Source of the DNA: Strongylocentrotus droebachiensis
Taxonomy: Eukaryota > Echinodermata > Echinoidea > Camarodonta > Strongylocentrotidae
DNA: 64,000 nucleotides
Reading direction: 5' to 3'
Assembly (NCBI GenBank): GCA_035222895.1
Contig: JAVYIG010000632.1
Location: 124,001 to 188,000, forward strand
Both the position numbers and the translations under genes were made by a program. Positions 1-12,140 of this stretch are shown in pieces. Numbering within the stretch: position 1 is the first letter of the stretch; the number at the start of each line of letters is the position of its first letter. The notes beneath the pieces were generated by a model, which was given only the letters and a program-made list of their open reading frames with translations, was not told the DNA's origin and searched no databases.

Positions 1-72
1 TGATCGACCAGCAGGCCAACTTCCAACATCCCCTCACCCACCATTCACCGGTCCCGAAAGAAATGAAAGATG

Positions 73-111
73 TGACGTCAGTGAAGTGGGGGTTAGTCCC
101 AAGGTCACGTG
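73..111. promoter_or_regulatory. CRE and E-box pair
   Basis: TGACGTCA at 73-80 and GTCACGTGGC containing CACGTG (106-111) lie within 40 bp in a locally GC-richer, CpG-containing patch. Such clusters occur in promoters and enhancers. The window edge prevents seeing a flanking gene, and the call rests on motif matches only. Confidence 0.25.
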
Positions 112-2610
112 GCGTCCCTGGTAACCATTCCTTAGCAACAGGAAAGGTGTTTTGAATGCAACGCGGCTAGGAAGGATGTTTCATATTTCATTCCAATGTT
201 CTCTTCGTCATATAGGTTTTTAGAACAGGACGTCGCGAGAGATTATAATACAATTTGGACTCTTATGCATCTAATAAACCTATTTAAGGTTTTATCTTTG
301 TTGTTTCTATACCGAGAGATCACCCAGTAATGATGACTTTTGTGATTTTATAGGAAAATTATCCGTATATTACACTTAGACATTTCATGCATCATGGTTA
401 TGAAAGAGACTTGGTAGCGTGTAAGCTCTTAAAATGTAATTGCAGATAATCGTATAATGTAAAGGTGCAATTTAACATAAGCATCTATAAATAAAACAGA
501 GGCATGGTACATATTAAATATACGTGCCTGATATCTCATTAGCTGCGATTGAACTGATTTTTGTCTATATTAATTTAACAATTGTAAACACAATGTACAA
601 CATATTTTGTAATAGAGCTCAGCCCATGAGACCAAAAGCATAAGGTACCGACAATACTAAGTCTTCTTGGAGAGAAAAGCAAAGATATTTAAGCAATTAT
701 ACAAAAAGACCAGACAAGGTCTTTCGAAACATCCAAAACATTTTGCGTATCTCGCAGCAAATGAAGAAAATTACAACTTCTCTCTATCGTATATTTAAGC
801 AAATTATGGATATTGCATAGAGGTCAAAATTTGTGGTATGCAATCAAAAAGAAAAAACACCACGTAGAAAAATATTTCAGCCTCCCATCTTCAGTTTATT
901 AGAACTGGATAAAATAATTTTGATATGAGTGTATTATTTGTACGAGGGATTTTTAAGTTTCGTATATTTGTCTATGCATTAATGACTCATTTTGATATGA
1001 TATAATGAAATGATGTAGTTTAGTTTTAAAACATACAAGCAGTTGCCAGTATTTTAACGATTTCGCATGCGTGGCTGTTTCAAATTTTAAAAATATGTCT
1101 ATCATAATTAAAGCATCTTTTATGTAGAATATCTTCTTTATAAAACATTGTATATCGAATTGTGTGTGGACGCAGATTTGTGTTTTGAGATTTTAATGAA
1201 ATAAAAGTAGAGAGCTTCTTCAGACTCTTCAGACATTAAACATGAGACTCGTTTGATGTTATTATTTTTTTTACTCAATTTTTTTGGATCCTCCGACTGG
1301 TCATTTTTATTGAAAATAAATCTCTGAATAACATATTTGAATACATGTACAAATGAATATCATATAATACTTCAATATAAGATACATGTATACATAATGA
1401 ATATCAACCATAACTTGATGTTATTCACTTGAAAAAATATTGAGACAACATTTTTTTTAAAGATCGAGATGCTTAGGTTTTTACGACCTCTATTCGATTG
1501 TGTATGCTTGGCATGTGTGTGTTTGTGCGAGTGTGTGGATTTTTTTTTTTACTTGCGTTGCTTTGCTTGCTCGTTTGTTTGTTTGCTCCATTTTTGTTTG
1601 TTTGTTTTCAAATGTCTCCCCTTCTCCGTTTCGAACTATACAGTCCCAGCACTGATATAACGTTCTCAGGACGTTCACCAAATGTCCGGAAAACGTTCCG
1701 ACAGAACTTTTGTCACGTCCTGGATTGGGTACACTTTTGTTCGAACTGCAGGGATGGTTAATTCTCAGTTCCTATCAACTACAAAGTCTAAATCCTTAAA
1801 ATATTTGCTTTATTCTCTTATTTTCAAAGTTTAAGCCTAATTCGTTTTTTCTTCAGAATAAATGACTGCAAGGGCGATAATAATACCTAAATAAGGACTA
1901 TGGCTATAATTGGATGTTAGTCCGGTGATTTCAGCTTTATCGTACTGTCAGGTGTCAAGATGATCTATCCTCGGTTCTGCTCTTTGCGGTATTTATGTCA
2001 AACGAGAATTTTCCCAGTCTCACTTTTTCAAAGACTATGGAGTGTCATAATCGAAATGCTTAAAGTAAGAACACAATGAGTATAATAGCACAACTTTAAA
2101 GTAGGAAAGGCGAGATAAAAACGCGATGATAAAAAACAGGAACATCACAAGAAAAATAAAACTAAGAACATTTAAAAAAGAAGGAGAGGTATAGAATCTA
2201 CAGAACAAGCTTTTATTTCGTGCTAGCTAGTTTGAAATTGCACACTACATGACTTTAGTCACCTTCTGCCATTGGTATGCATATTTGAATTTTTTGTTGG
2301 GAGTTAAAGAAATGGAAATCTTACAGTATCTTCAAAAAGTAATGAAAGATAGCATCACTACATCATATTGTATGTTTCAACAACAATTGTTTTTCTACAT
2401 CTTGTCGCCAAACCACAATGATGACACTCCCCATACGAACACACGCACACGCACACACACACTAACAGAGAAGTATGCTTTACAAATTATAGCTGTTCGT
2501 CTTTAAACGAAGCTAGCAATTTGACCTCCTTTACTGATCATGCTGACGCTCCTAGCTTTATTTCATCAAAAAGTATAGGATTGGGGCTAGGGTCACAATT
2601 ATTTTGTTTT
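112..2610. other. Unique AT-rich sequence, no gene seen
   Basis: No conserved frame, repeat family or RNA gene is recognised. A T-run and TG/TTTG-rich patch lies at 1500-1610. A short CA microsatellite is at 2439-2462. Confidence 0.6.
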
Positions 2611-2637
2611 GGGTTAGGTTTAGGGTTAGGGTTAGGT
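2611..2637 (+). repeat. Short interstitial TTAGGG-like tract
   Basis: GGGTTAGGTTTAGGGTTAGG and the bases after it form about four TTAGGG-type units with one variant. This is the G-rich strand of the common animal telomere repeat. Confidence 0.8.
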
Positions 2638-2639
2638 GT

Positions 2640-3560
2640 AGCGTAAAGTCCAGTGTCCAAGAATATGGTTAGTGTATGAAGCAGATCAATTTCAGGAGTT
2701 TTGTGTCATAGAGCCGATTTATTAGTCAATATTGGTGGTTATCGCAGTACCGGCGAAAGCAGAATCAGGGGTAGAAGGGCACTTTAAAAATAGTAAACAG
2801 TTACGTCGCTTGTCACACCAGTGTGTCAAAACGCGATATTAGGTTTGAAACCTGTCTAATGATAAAACGGAAAGTGTGTCTTTGGTGCATTTGTGGTTTA
2901 ATATTTTGTACATTCAAGAGTTATATATGATATACAAATATCGTCAACTCCATATAACTCTGATTATCCCACTACCCACCAACCCACTCACCTACACCCG
3001 CAACTCACAAACTATTAACTCCAAAAGTCTACATTTGTACCTAGTAATGTGGCAGTTTTACCATATTTACTAATTAGGTTTGATTGTTACGGCAGTAGCA
3101 AGGGAATGAGCAACAGACGTAGAAGTAGTAGAAGTGCATGGGAAAAGTAGTTGACGTAGTAATGTTACTTAACTTGCTTGTAGCAGCAAAAACCTATTTA
3201 TCACTTCTAAAACCGTGGCGGCTCCCTACAACTTCTATCCAAACGAATTTGTTTCCGGTAAAGATTTTATAATTGGGGGAACCTTGCAGGATTTCTTATC
3301 CGCCTCGGTCGCTATACCGACCAGTAGAGAGGATCTAATTGATTTTCATCGCCTTTAATCCCTTTCCAATGTTAATCCTAATCTTTTCATAAACACAAAA
3401 CTGCAAGGATCGTGACGGAGAGTGGTTGACAGGTATCGCCAGTAATACTTTCAAACTTTTAAGTTTTCTATCCTACAATCTCCTACCAATCAATGCCTAT
3501 TTTAAGAACGGAACGCTTTCATCATCTGCCTGCAAACAAGGACATATGTGTACTATCATT
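2640..3560. other. Unique sequence, no gene seen
   Basis: Nothing recognisable was found on either strand. The G-run at 3564-3574 belongs to the edge of the foldback element. Confidence 0.55.
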
Positions 3561-3568
3561 TCTGGGGG

Positions 3569-3878
3569 GGGGGGTTCACAAAGATCCTAAGTTGAACTTA
3601 TCTTTAAGTTGGACTTAACCATTGTGGAAAGCTGTTAGCATCTTTGAAAAAATGTTTTGTAAAATTTATTTTAAAAGGCATAAAATGTTGATTCAAATCA
3701 TTCATATTTTTTATTATCGAGGGGATTTCATGTTCTTGATGTGGAATCTAAGAAAAGTCTAAAATACTTGAATTTTTGCTTTTGAATATATTTTATTTTA
3801 AGGCTCCAAAATGGCTCTCCATAATGTTAAGTCCAATTATAGAGCTAAGTTCGACTTAGGATTTTTGTAATACACCCC
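3569..3878. mobile_element. Foldback MITE-like element, about 310 bp
   Basis: Inverted arms: AAAGATCCTAAGTTGAACTT at 3580-3599 pairs with AAGTTCGACTTAGGATTTTT at 3847-3866, and TTGGACTTAACC at 3609-3620 pairs with GTTAAGTCCAAT at 3826-3837. The symmetry centre is at about 3722. The right outer end is TGTAATACACCCC and the left outer end is a G run followed by TTCACAAAG. I could not identify a target duplication, so the superfamily is open. Confidence 0.6.
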
Positions 3879-3892
3879 TTGATGCTCCACTA

Positions 3893-3960
3893 CAGTGGCG
3901 GATCCAGCGAAAAAAAAATCATGTAAAATCACGTGATTTTTACCTTTTGGGGGGGTTTAC
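3893..3960 (+). mobile_element. Solo hAT-like terminus
   Basis: CAGTGGCGGATCCAGC at 3893-3908 is almost identical to the left end of the 262-bp element at 53423. It is followed by an A run and ends in a G run near 3950. I find no matching right terminus downstream, so only one end remains or the element is decayed. Confidence 0.4.
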
Positions 3961-4409
3961 TATATAACTTTATAACTTTAAACTGTTTCTCTTGACCTAA
4001 TCATCTTCCCTTTACTTTTTTTTCTAAACTTATTGACTACTGAATTCTCTCATTTCCATAGCCTTTAATACAGGATTTTCCCGGTTTCCGTAGGCAATGG
4101 GTTCACATATATCAAGAAATGACCCTGTATTCGAGTGGAAATATTCATCAAGACCGCTTGTCACTCGGATAAATCAGTTTCCTTAAACATGACGTGACGT
4201 TTCGTTTGTTCACGGAATACGTTCCCAATAATCGTATGTGGACTACTAGGCTACAATAACAGTTTTTCTAAAACTGGGTTAATAATTTTTCGTTGCATTA
4301 CAAAGGAGGGACAACCCCTCAAAATTTTCTTTCAATTAAAGTTGAGAAAAGGTCGCAAACCACTTCACGTTCAACTATAGTTTGAATAACCCATTTTTGT
4401 CATTTTCAT

Positions 4410-4560
4410 TTTCTCTCTCTCTCTCTCTCTTCCCCTCCCCCTCTCCCCCCCCCCTCTCTCTCTCTCTCTCTCTCCGTCTCTTTCTCCCTCTTTCCTTCTG
4501 TTTCTTTGTCCCTTCCTGACCTCTCTATCTCTATCTCACTCTCTTCCTCTTTTCTCCCAC
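4410..4560 (+). repeat. Polypyrimidine (CT)n tract
   Basis: (CT)n runs alternate with C runs and TTCC interruptions. The strand is almost pure pyrimidine for 150 bp. Confidence 0.9.
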
Positions 4561-5394
4561 TCCTTTTCTTGTCATGATTATTTTCACCCGCTTTTTAATT
4601 TCGTCTTCTGTAGTTTTAATCAGAATGTCTTTCCTCTATGTTCTCGGTTAAATGTAAGATAAAAGAATATCTGTTCATACAAAAATAGGTAATAAAATGA
4701 TACGACCCTAAAATTCAGATACATTCAAATAATTCAAATGGGAATCAGTTGCGAAAATAAATATTGAAAGCAAATAGTTAGGGATGAAGATGAAATAGCT
4801 TAAAAAAGAAAGAGAAAGCAAGCGGCTTTTACGTGAGAAGGAAAAAAGTGGAAAGAAAAGAAACTCGCACTCCGCGCACGTGGGAAAAACTGATACCAGC
4901 GACGAAAATGTACATTTATAAGAATGCGGAAATGCTGAAGGGGTATTTACTTATTGTTAATAGTATACCGGGTTCAATAATAGCTGAAATGAATGCATAC
5001 ACGCTTATACACCTGCCCACCAAAAATTCAACTCCTTTCTCACGACCATGAGTCATGGACCAAAGATAGGCAGAACTTGATATCTTTGGTATTACTTTTT
5101 GGAGGGAATATTTGAATTGTAGAACGGAATGGAAGAATCTAGTTAGAACAGGTCATGACTCAGAAAGGTGTCCTTTTTGCGCCTTTTTCACAGAGGAGAA
5201 AGTGAATTCAATTGTGACAACTAACTGCGAAAAATCATTGTCTTGGATCGGTCATTATTTAAGTAAAAATACTTAACAATACTTAACAATATATGGATCG
5301 AGTCTATAATATATTTACAATTATATGATTCTTTTTAAACCCTTAAAATTTGAAAACAATTTATTCATGTAATAATATCGATGTCTTACTTTCG

Positions 5395-5890
5395 AATTCT
5401 CTTCTTTCTTTCTGTCCCATTCATCTTTGTGTTACTTTCTCTTTCTTATTCTGTTAACCATTTTCTTCAACCATACAACAGTTTAAAAATATCTGCATCC
5501 CTCGCTTTCTATCTATTTCTCATTCTTTCCTCTCTTCAGGCCTATTCCATCCTTTTTTCTTGCATTTACCTTCAAATTGTTCTACTATTTTCTTTTGTCT
5601 CTCTCTTTCTTTCTCTTTCTCTGGCTCCTTTTACATTTCTCCCTTTTTCTTCTTCTCTCTCCTTCCCTTGTCTATCTCTTTTCTTTCCTTTCTATCTCAT
5701 TCTCTTTTTTCGTTCTCTCTCACTATCTCTCTCTCTGTATCGCTTTCCCTTTCTACCTCATATACTTTCTCTATATAACACCCTCTTTTTCTTATTCTCC
5801 CTCAATCTGTTTTTTTCCCTCTCTCTCTCTCTCTCCCTATCTCTCTCTACCTCTTCTTCTCTGTCTGTCTGTCTGTCTCTACCTCCTTTC

Positions 5891-5929
<39 letters not shown>

Positions 5930-5930
5930 G
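5395..5930 (+). repeat. Long polypyrimidine tract with pure (CT)n
   Basis: Over 500 bp are pyrimidine-rich, with pure (CT)n at 5895-5928 and CTGT repeats near 5862. The long open frames here (Ser/Leu/Phe-rich) are low-complexity by-products. Confidence 0.88.
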
Positions 5931-5984
5931 TACTCTCCCACCTATCACACCCCTTCAGTGATACGTTCCCACACAGTACCTAGG

Positions 5985-8156
5985 CCGATGTCCAACGGGA
6001 AGGCAAAGAAGGGAGTACTTTTTCAATAAACTTTACGCGCGTCAAAATCAGCTGCAATGAATGAGCTAGGCGCGAAAAGGTAGCACCATTTCGTGAACTT
6101 TTCTCACTTTGTCCGAATGCCAAAGAGAATGAAAGAGAAAGAAACAAGAGATGAAGTACATTTTCAAATGGTTTAAAGGGAGCCCTTGCCTCTCTTCGAA
6201 AATTTTCGCAACCTTCTGCTTTTCATCTTGGGTCGCTGTTCATGTCCGCTTCATTTTCCAATAGGCCTAATTAAGAGAATGTAATATTTTTGTTTGTTCT
6301 CTATGCCAGTAATGCAACATTGAATTGTCTTAATAAACTCTGAAAAAAAAAAATAATTCTGTTCTTTCTTATGAATTAGTCTGATAGATTTGACCGGGGA
6401 AAATGGTTCGTTTTTGTTGTTTTTGTTGTTGTAGGTTTCGGTTTTATTTTACTTTTGGTTAAAGAAAACAGAAGAAAGTATTGACTTCTACTCGGAGTTC
6501 GAAAATACGAAAAAACACAATAAACCATGAAGCCCTATTACAGCATTAGTGAAAATCTGTAAAAATCTGTAAAAATTAAAATATTCTTGTAAGGAGCTTC
6601 AATTATTCAGAGTGTTTAATATATATATGCATACAAATAATTTTTAAAAAAAATTGTTTGAAAAGAAGATGGCTTGATTGCTCTATTCAGAGGCTCTGTA
6701 CTTCCTTGGTGTTCTGAATGGTCCAGGTTTTCCATAATATGAAATGAAATTGTTATATTTTTTCCCTCATTAAATTCATTTAATTCCTCATTCAGAATGG
6801 TATTCAGAATCCATTTCATTCGCTAGGGGATTATGCGTTCCATCTCATATTGGTTGTGTACATCAAATGAGGAAGAGATTACAAATATTATTTATACTTG
6901 CCATTTCTAAAAATTAGAATTACAAAAGGCTAGAGGGGATCGTCATTTACAAACATGAAATATAAATAATAAGGAAACATATTGACAGGCATGAAATATA
7001 GATCTCTAATCACTTAAAACTTAACGCTAATTACAAACATGCAAATCAACATTCTTCTCGTGGCCTTATAAGATCATGTACAATGACAACAAGCAAATCA
7101 TTTAAAGATTTAATTTACACAATCTTATAAATAAATAAAAGGATTACTATTTTAACAAAGGTATATATTAATACAATAAGTTACGCCCATGCGAGAAAAA
7201 GCATATTAATTTTTCATTAAAAATGCGGGTGTAACGACAGAAAATATGCGATGATGCATGGCGCTCTTTAAGTGACGACGTTGGCGCTTCAAACTTAACG
7301 GACATACCCCCAAAAATCAAAACTATCCAATTTTCCCAGGAACCTGTTCATGATTCTATACAAACTTTGAACAAGGTGCGTGGGAAACGAGACATTCCCT
7401 CTTTCCACGAGCTAGGAAAAAAAAATTGAGGCAACTGAGAGAGAAAAGGTGTGATTAAGAATAAGAATAGAAAAGGTAAACAGCGAACCACGCGACTACA
7501 TGGCTTGATAACAAAGGGACTGAGAAATACCCCCTTAACCGTCTTCACTAGTGTAGTCTAGATTCATAGACTTTAATTAATGTCAGAGCAATCCTGACCT
7601 TTCGAATATTACATGTATACCACAAAATAAACGTTAATCAAAATATATAAAGGCAAATTACGAAATACAACAAGCTAAAGCATCACAAAAGCATTGGTTA
7701 AGCTCAATAAGGTAATGGTGTCGTAGCATTTAGGGATACGATTATTTTTAAATCTCATTCTGACTAGTAAAACTCATAAAATGTAAAACTCATATATTCG
7801 TTATAGATATGTTATAGCACGCTGTAATATATGTCCAATCAATTCTATACACATAAAATTAATTAGTCATGTTAAATATGGGCTCTTTATTTTCAATAAA
7901 ATATTTGTTCAATTGTAAATGTGCCAAAAAAGTCAACTTCAAAATGCCAGGTAAAACAAAACAATCATTACCCCCAAAATAGGATTGTTCATTACCTGCA
8001 TTCATTTCATAGACCTAAAAGGCATCTATTTAATTTCCATGAGTTTCGTATTATCAATTAGCTTTTCTGCTTCTGTTCACAATGGAAGAAAGAAGGACCA
8101 ATATATTCGCATATCTTAGAGAAAAATATCTATTATGCAGTCGTTTTAATCGATAA
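5985..8156. other. Unique AT-rich sequence before the LINE, no gene seen
   Basis: All frames are short with no coding signal. The LINE 5' junction probably lies near the right end. Confidence 0.55.
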
Positions 8157-10112
8157 ATTAAAAACACATCAACTTGCAAAAGTCAATTTCATAAAATTAA
8201 ATGCAATAACTTCAGAAATGAAAATAAAACTACCGCTCTATGGAAGAAATATACTTCATTGAGAAACAAAGCTAATATCCTTAACAAAAAGTTGAAAAAG
8301 GCTTATTATCGAAGTAAAATAGAGAGTAGCAAAGATATGAAAGAATCCTGGAATATTGTAAAAGAGTTGTTGCCTGATAACAAGGCTAATCAATGTTCAC
8401 ACATTGTAATTGAAGGCGAAATTGTATCCGATCCCTTAAAAATAGCAACAGAGTTTAATACAATGTTCAGCAATATATTTTAATCGATTCATGGACAGGA
8501 AGGCTCTCGTAAAATAAAAGATAACGGTGTTAATGCTATTAAAAGACTAAGTAAAGTACAATCTCGATTCGTTTTCAAAGAGATAACCACCGAATTTGTA
8601 AAAAAAGAACTAAATAACCTTGATTGTTCGAAATCTGTGGGACTTGACGACCTCCACCCTAGATTGTTGAAACTTAGTGCTCAATTGGTTGCCATTCCTA
8701 TTGTTCGTATTTTCAATCAGTCAATACAATCTGGGCGTATCCCAAACGACTTTAAGATGGCTAACATAGTCCCTATTCCCAAAACAAAGACTAGTCACGA
8801 ACTAAGTGACTTTCGTCCTATCTCCCTCTTGTCCACTGTTTCCAAAGTGTTGGAAAGAGCAGTCCACTCTCAATTGATGGAATATCTTTATAATGAAGAA
8901 TTGATGTCCGATCGGCAGTCCGGCTTTAGGAGTAAACATTCTACCTCAACATGTTTAACAGAGATTTGTGAATTGTTATACGATAACCTTGACAAAGGGC
9001 GATTTACCGGTGCTGTTTTCTTAGACTTGAGAAAGGCTTTTGATATCATCCCCCATGATCTTCTTATTAAAAAGATCGGTTATTTCGGCATCTGTGGAAC
9101 AGAATTATCATGGTTTGAGTCTTACCTAGTGGGAAGAAACCAATGTGTGTCATACAAGGGCATTAGAAGTGATTTCCTCCCAGTTCATTCTGGGGTACCG
9201 CAGGGTTCAATTTTGGGCCCGCTACTATTTTGTATGTACATTAATGACATATGTGATCTATCCTTGCATTCAACTACTAACATTTCTTTGTACGCAGATG
9301 ACACTGCCATTTTCTCCTCTGGTTATGGAGTACAAGCTGTTCAAACCCAGTTACAAAATGACATACTAGTTTTATGTGAATGGATGAATGAAAATGGACT
9401 AGTTGTTAACACAGACAAAACTAAAGTTATGTTATTTTCAAGTCGAAGGAAGAAGAATCCAGTCAAATTACAGATAAAAATGAATGGTAAACTTATAGAA
9501 AATGTAACGAAATTTAAATATCTGGGTGTTATTGTAAATCAGAACTTAGATTGGTCTCCCCATGTCAATGATGTTGTTAAAAGGATTATGAACTCGCTTA
9601 TATGTATGCGGAGGATTAAGCACTGTTTGACAAAACGTGTATTTACTCATTTATATTATTTTTTAATTCTTCCTCACATTGATTATTGTTCAACTGTTTG
9701 GGGATCCCTGAAAATGAAAGATTTAAAGCGACTACAGAAATGTCAAAACAAATATTGTCGTTTAGTATTAGATGTAGATTATTATACGCCTGTACAATCT
9801 ATGTTAAATTCTTTAAAGTTGCAATCCGTCAAACAGAGATTGGAATACAATTATCAAGTACTTATGTATAAAATCCTGAATAATCTTGCTCCTGTTTATC
9901 TAAAACATGCTCTACCTCAAAGTGCTAACCCGTATCCCACGAGATCAGTTTCAATGCATCAATTGTACCTTGCCAAACCCAGAACCGATTTTAAAAAACA
10001 GACCTTTTCGTACACAGCAGCAAAGCTATTCAACTCACTACCCATAATTACCAAATGTTCCGCCTCACTACCCATTTTTAAACGAAATCTCCGTGAAATT
10101 CAAGTGAGTTAA
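8157..10112 (+). pseudogene. LINE reverse transcriptase, one in-frame stop
   Basis: This is the RT portion of a LINE ORF2-type protein, which would copy element RNA into DNA at a nicked target. One frame runs from 8157 to the stop ending at 10112, broken only by TAA at 8481-8483. The segment before the stop (W-K-K-Y...RNK...KKAYY, then a KESWNIV stretch) matches the linker between endonuclease and RT in the Jockey/CR1/L2 group. Counting residue 1 at 8637, RT motifs are FRPISLL (59-65), FLDLRKAFD with catalytic Asp130 (128-136), SGVPQGSILGPLLF (185-198), the YADD box with Asp221/Asp222 (219-222), KYLGVI (294-299), and the thumb-side LPHIDYCSTVWG (345-356). All three catalytic aspartates are present. 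There is no natural start near the frame opening, because the 5' end is truncated; an in-frame GTG at 8637 is not a real start. Missing endonuclease and the stop make it non-autonomous. Only one disabling change in about 650 codons suggests a fairly young insertion. Confidence 0.9.
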
Positions 10113-10339
10113 TTTTGCGATCATGAAGTATTCCTACCACCCTCTCTCTCTTTCTCTCTTTCGTTTACTCTCTCTCCTCTTCCATTTTCATCTAATTTCC
10201 TATATATTTGTATGAAATGTTTAATAGTTTGTTTATATTATGTTTTGTTTTTTATTGTATATTTTGTGTATTTTTATGTGTATTCATTTGTAAGATATTT
10301 GAAATGTAATTATTGTTTGTTACAGCAGGGCTCCCTTGT

Positions 10340-10378
10340 AAAGCAGGCCTTGCGGCTTGAATGGGACTACCCTGCTTT
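10340..10378 (+). other. LINE 3' UTR hairpin
   Basis: Two 8-nt arms (AAAGCAGG and CCTGCTTT) enclose a 23-nt loop, 14 nt before the TAAA-type tail. In L2/CR1-type elements such a terminal stem-loop is the likely recognition site for the RT. The position and symmetry are seen directly; the function is inferred from the family. Confidence 0.6.
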
Positions 10379-11132
10379 TATAAAGAAAACATGAATAAAT
10401 AAATAAATAAATACTAATACTATCTTTTTTTTCCTTCCACAGGGTTCTAATAATTTCCAAAACAATTTCCATAATATACAGTATATCCATACATTATATA
10501 CAAACAATTCAAGAAATAATTTCCATACACAATGGCTAACACAGATTATAATCATCACGACCGAAAACTTTTTGGCACATAAAAACAAACATTCATGACA
10601 AATTAGTATTTTAAAAGAAAATACCAAACATCAAATACGTGATCATGTTCGTGTTGGCACATTTCCAACGCTCTCAAAATATTTTCTAAAGTGAAACCAT
10701 TTCTTTTTCTATTTGTTCTCTCTGAGATTTGTTTGGTATATATTTATTTTTCCATTTCCTAATCACGTTTTACAGCTTATTATATTATATCAAATGAAGG
10801 TAGTTGATTTCGTAAATTGGCTGAAAATATTTCTTGTCTTACAACAATCAGAACACAGTTGAACACAGTTGATAGCAAATCTATCTTGGTCGATAATTTT
10901 TGTGTCCGATTCATATCTTTAAAGTCACGTGGTCGCCCAACCTCATGCCATGAACCTGTCGCGCTAAATATAGGGTCTGTTTTGTGAGACTATTCATCTT
11001 TTTTTCGTCTTCTAGCTTTTCATTGATGAATGAAGAGAGGTAATGAGAGTGACAGATTAAACGTCACCTACCGACAATACCAAAAGTGTATACCGTTGTG
11101 ACGGCGTGCGACCTGTGAACGTGGGTGAGCGG

Positions 11133-11162
11133 TGAGGGAGAGAGAGAGAGGGAGGGAGATAA

Positions 11163-11196
<34 letters not shown>

Positions 11197-11350
11197 CGAG
11201 CGAGATAAAGAGACAGAGACAGAAACAGAGAGAAAGAGAGAGGAAGAGAGATATATATATATATATATATAGAAAGAGAGAGATACGGAGAGAGACAGAG
11301 ACGGAGAGATACAGACACGGAGAGCGAGAGAGAGAGAGAGAGAGAGAGAC
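11133..11350 (+). repeat. Polypurine (GA)n tract with (AT)10
   Basis: GAGA repeats with GACA interruptions contain a (TA)n block at 11251-11270. Ser/Leu-rich minus-strand frames across it are artefacts. Confidence 0.9.
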
Positions 11351-11573
11351 CGAAGGAAAAGGAATATCAAGATCCCCAAATAATAAGAGAATGGTGAGAA
11401 AGTTTGGATGTTTGGTTTTTTAACCACACGTGGGAACCTGATGATGTTAGTCATGTTTCTACAGGTGCATGCTGCTCGAGAATTCACTAATAACATATTT
11501 TGTTTTATAAAAGTAACAAGTTCATAATAATAATAAAATATATAAATACATTAACCAGACATCATACAAACTT

Positions 11574-11760
11574 GAACCCTAACCCTTACCTTAACCCAAA
11601 CATTAACCTAACCCTTATCCTAACCCTAAACCTTAACCCTAACCCTAAACCTTAACCCTTATCCTAACCCTAATCCTTAACCCTAACCCTTATCCTAACC
11701 CTAAACCTAACCCTAACCCTTATCCTAACCCTAACCCTTAACCCTCACCCTAAACCTTAT
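11574..11760 (-). repeat. Interstitial CCCTAA telomere-like tract, about 190 bp
   Basis: Degenerate CCCTAA/CCTTAACCCT/CCCTTATCCTAA units fill the tract on the plus strand. Variant 7-8-bp units (CCTTAACC, CCTTATCC) are mixed in, so this is an old interstitial array and not a chromosome end. Ordinary sequence continues on both sides. Confidence 0.9.
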
Positions 11761-12043
11761 CTGTAGAATTATTGTCCTGCAAATGACAATGTCTACTGTA
11801 ATGACTCACTTTTTCACTCCATATGTCCGTCTAATGACGCATTAATTAAGTAAAATAAAATTAATTCTAACATGTAGAGTTAAATGTAAATATATTTCTG
11901 CAATTATCTTTTAAAATGATGTATGCTGAGATCCTTTCCCCTCACACCTTTACATTTGACTTTTTTCTACCACACTTTAACAGTATATATATTTTTGTTT
12001 TTAATCAGATCCAAAAAACAACACCCAATCCATACTAGAAATA

Positions 12044-12140
12044 CCCCCCCCCCCCAAAAAAAAAATAAATAAATAAATAAATAAATAAATAAAAAATAAA
12101 ATAAATATATATATATATATATATTTATATATATTAATAA
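12044..12140 (+). repeat. C-run, A-run, (TAAA)n, (TA)n cluster
   Basis: Consecutive homopolymer and short tandem repeats: C10, A9, (TAAA)n and (AT)n. A similar cluster is at 42691-42757. Confidence 0.9.

Larger units (their letters stand above)
8157..10413 (+). mobile_element. 5'-truncated non-LTR retrotransposon (L2/CR1/Jockey-like LINE)
   Basis: This LINE copy consists of the linker upstream of the reverse transcriptase (RT), the full RT region, a short 3' UTR and a microsatellite tail. The endonuclease ORF part is missing, as expected from incomplete target-primed reverse transcription. The frame opens just after a stop at 8154-8156. The 3' UTR (10113-10391) holds a CT-rich patch and then a hairpin: AAAGCAGG at 10340-10347 pairs with CCTGCTTT at 10371-10378. 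The element ends in TGAA followed by TAAA-type repeats at 10392-10413. A 3' hairpin plus a short tandem repeat instead of a long poly(A) is known for the L2/CR1 group. I could not identify a target-site duplication, so the 5' boundary is approximate. Exact clade assignment needs a phylogeny. Confidence 0.9.

Noticed and set aside
121-139. RFX X-box (GTAACC...AGCAAC) near the left edge
   Set aside because: The half-sites are 7 nt apart, too far for the normal X-box spacing of up to 3 nt.
5381-6029. Long Ser/Leu/Phe-rich open frames, with similar ones at 11064-11496, 13767-14271, 27507-28248, 29286-29607, 34207-34617, 38608-39135 and 55623-56111
   Set aside because: They run through CT/GA microsatellites, which lack stop codons in some frames; composition alone explains them.
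11574-11760. Chromosome end
   Set aside because: Ordinary sequence continues on both sides and the units are degenerate.
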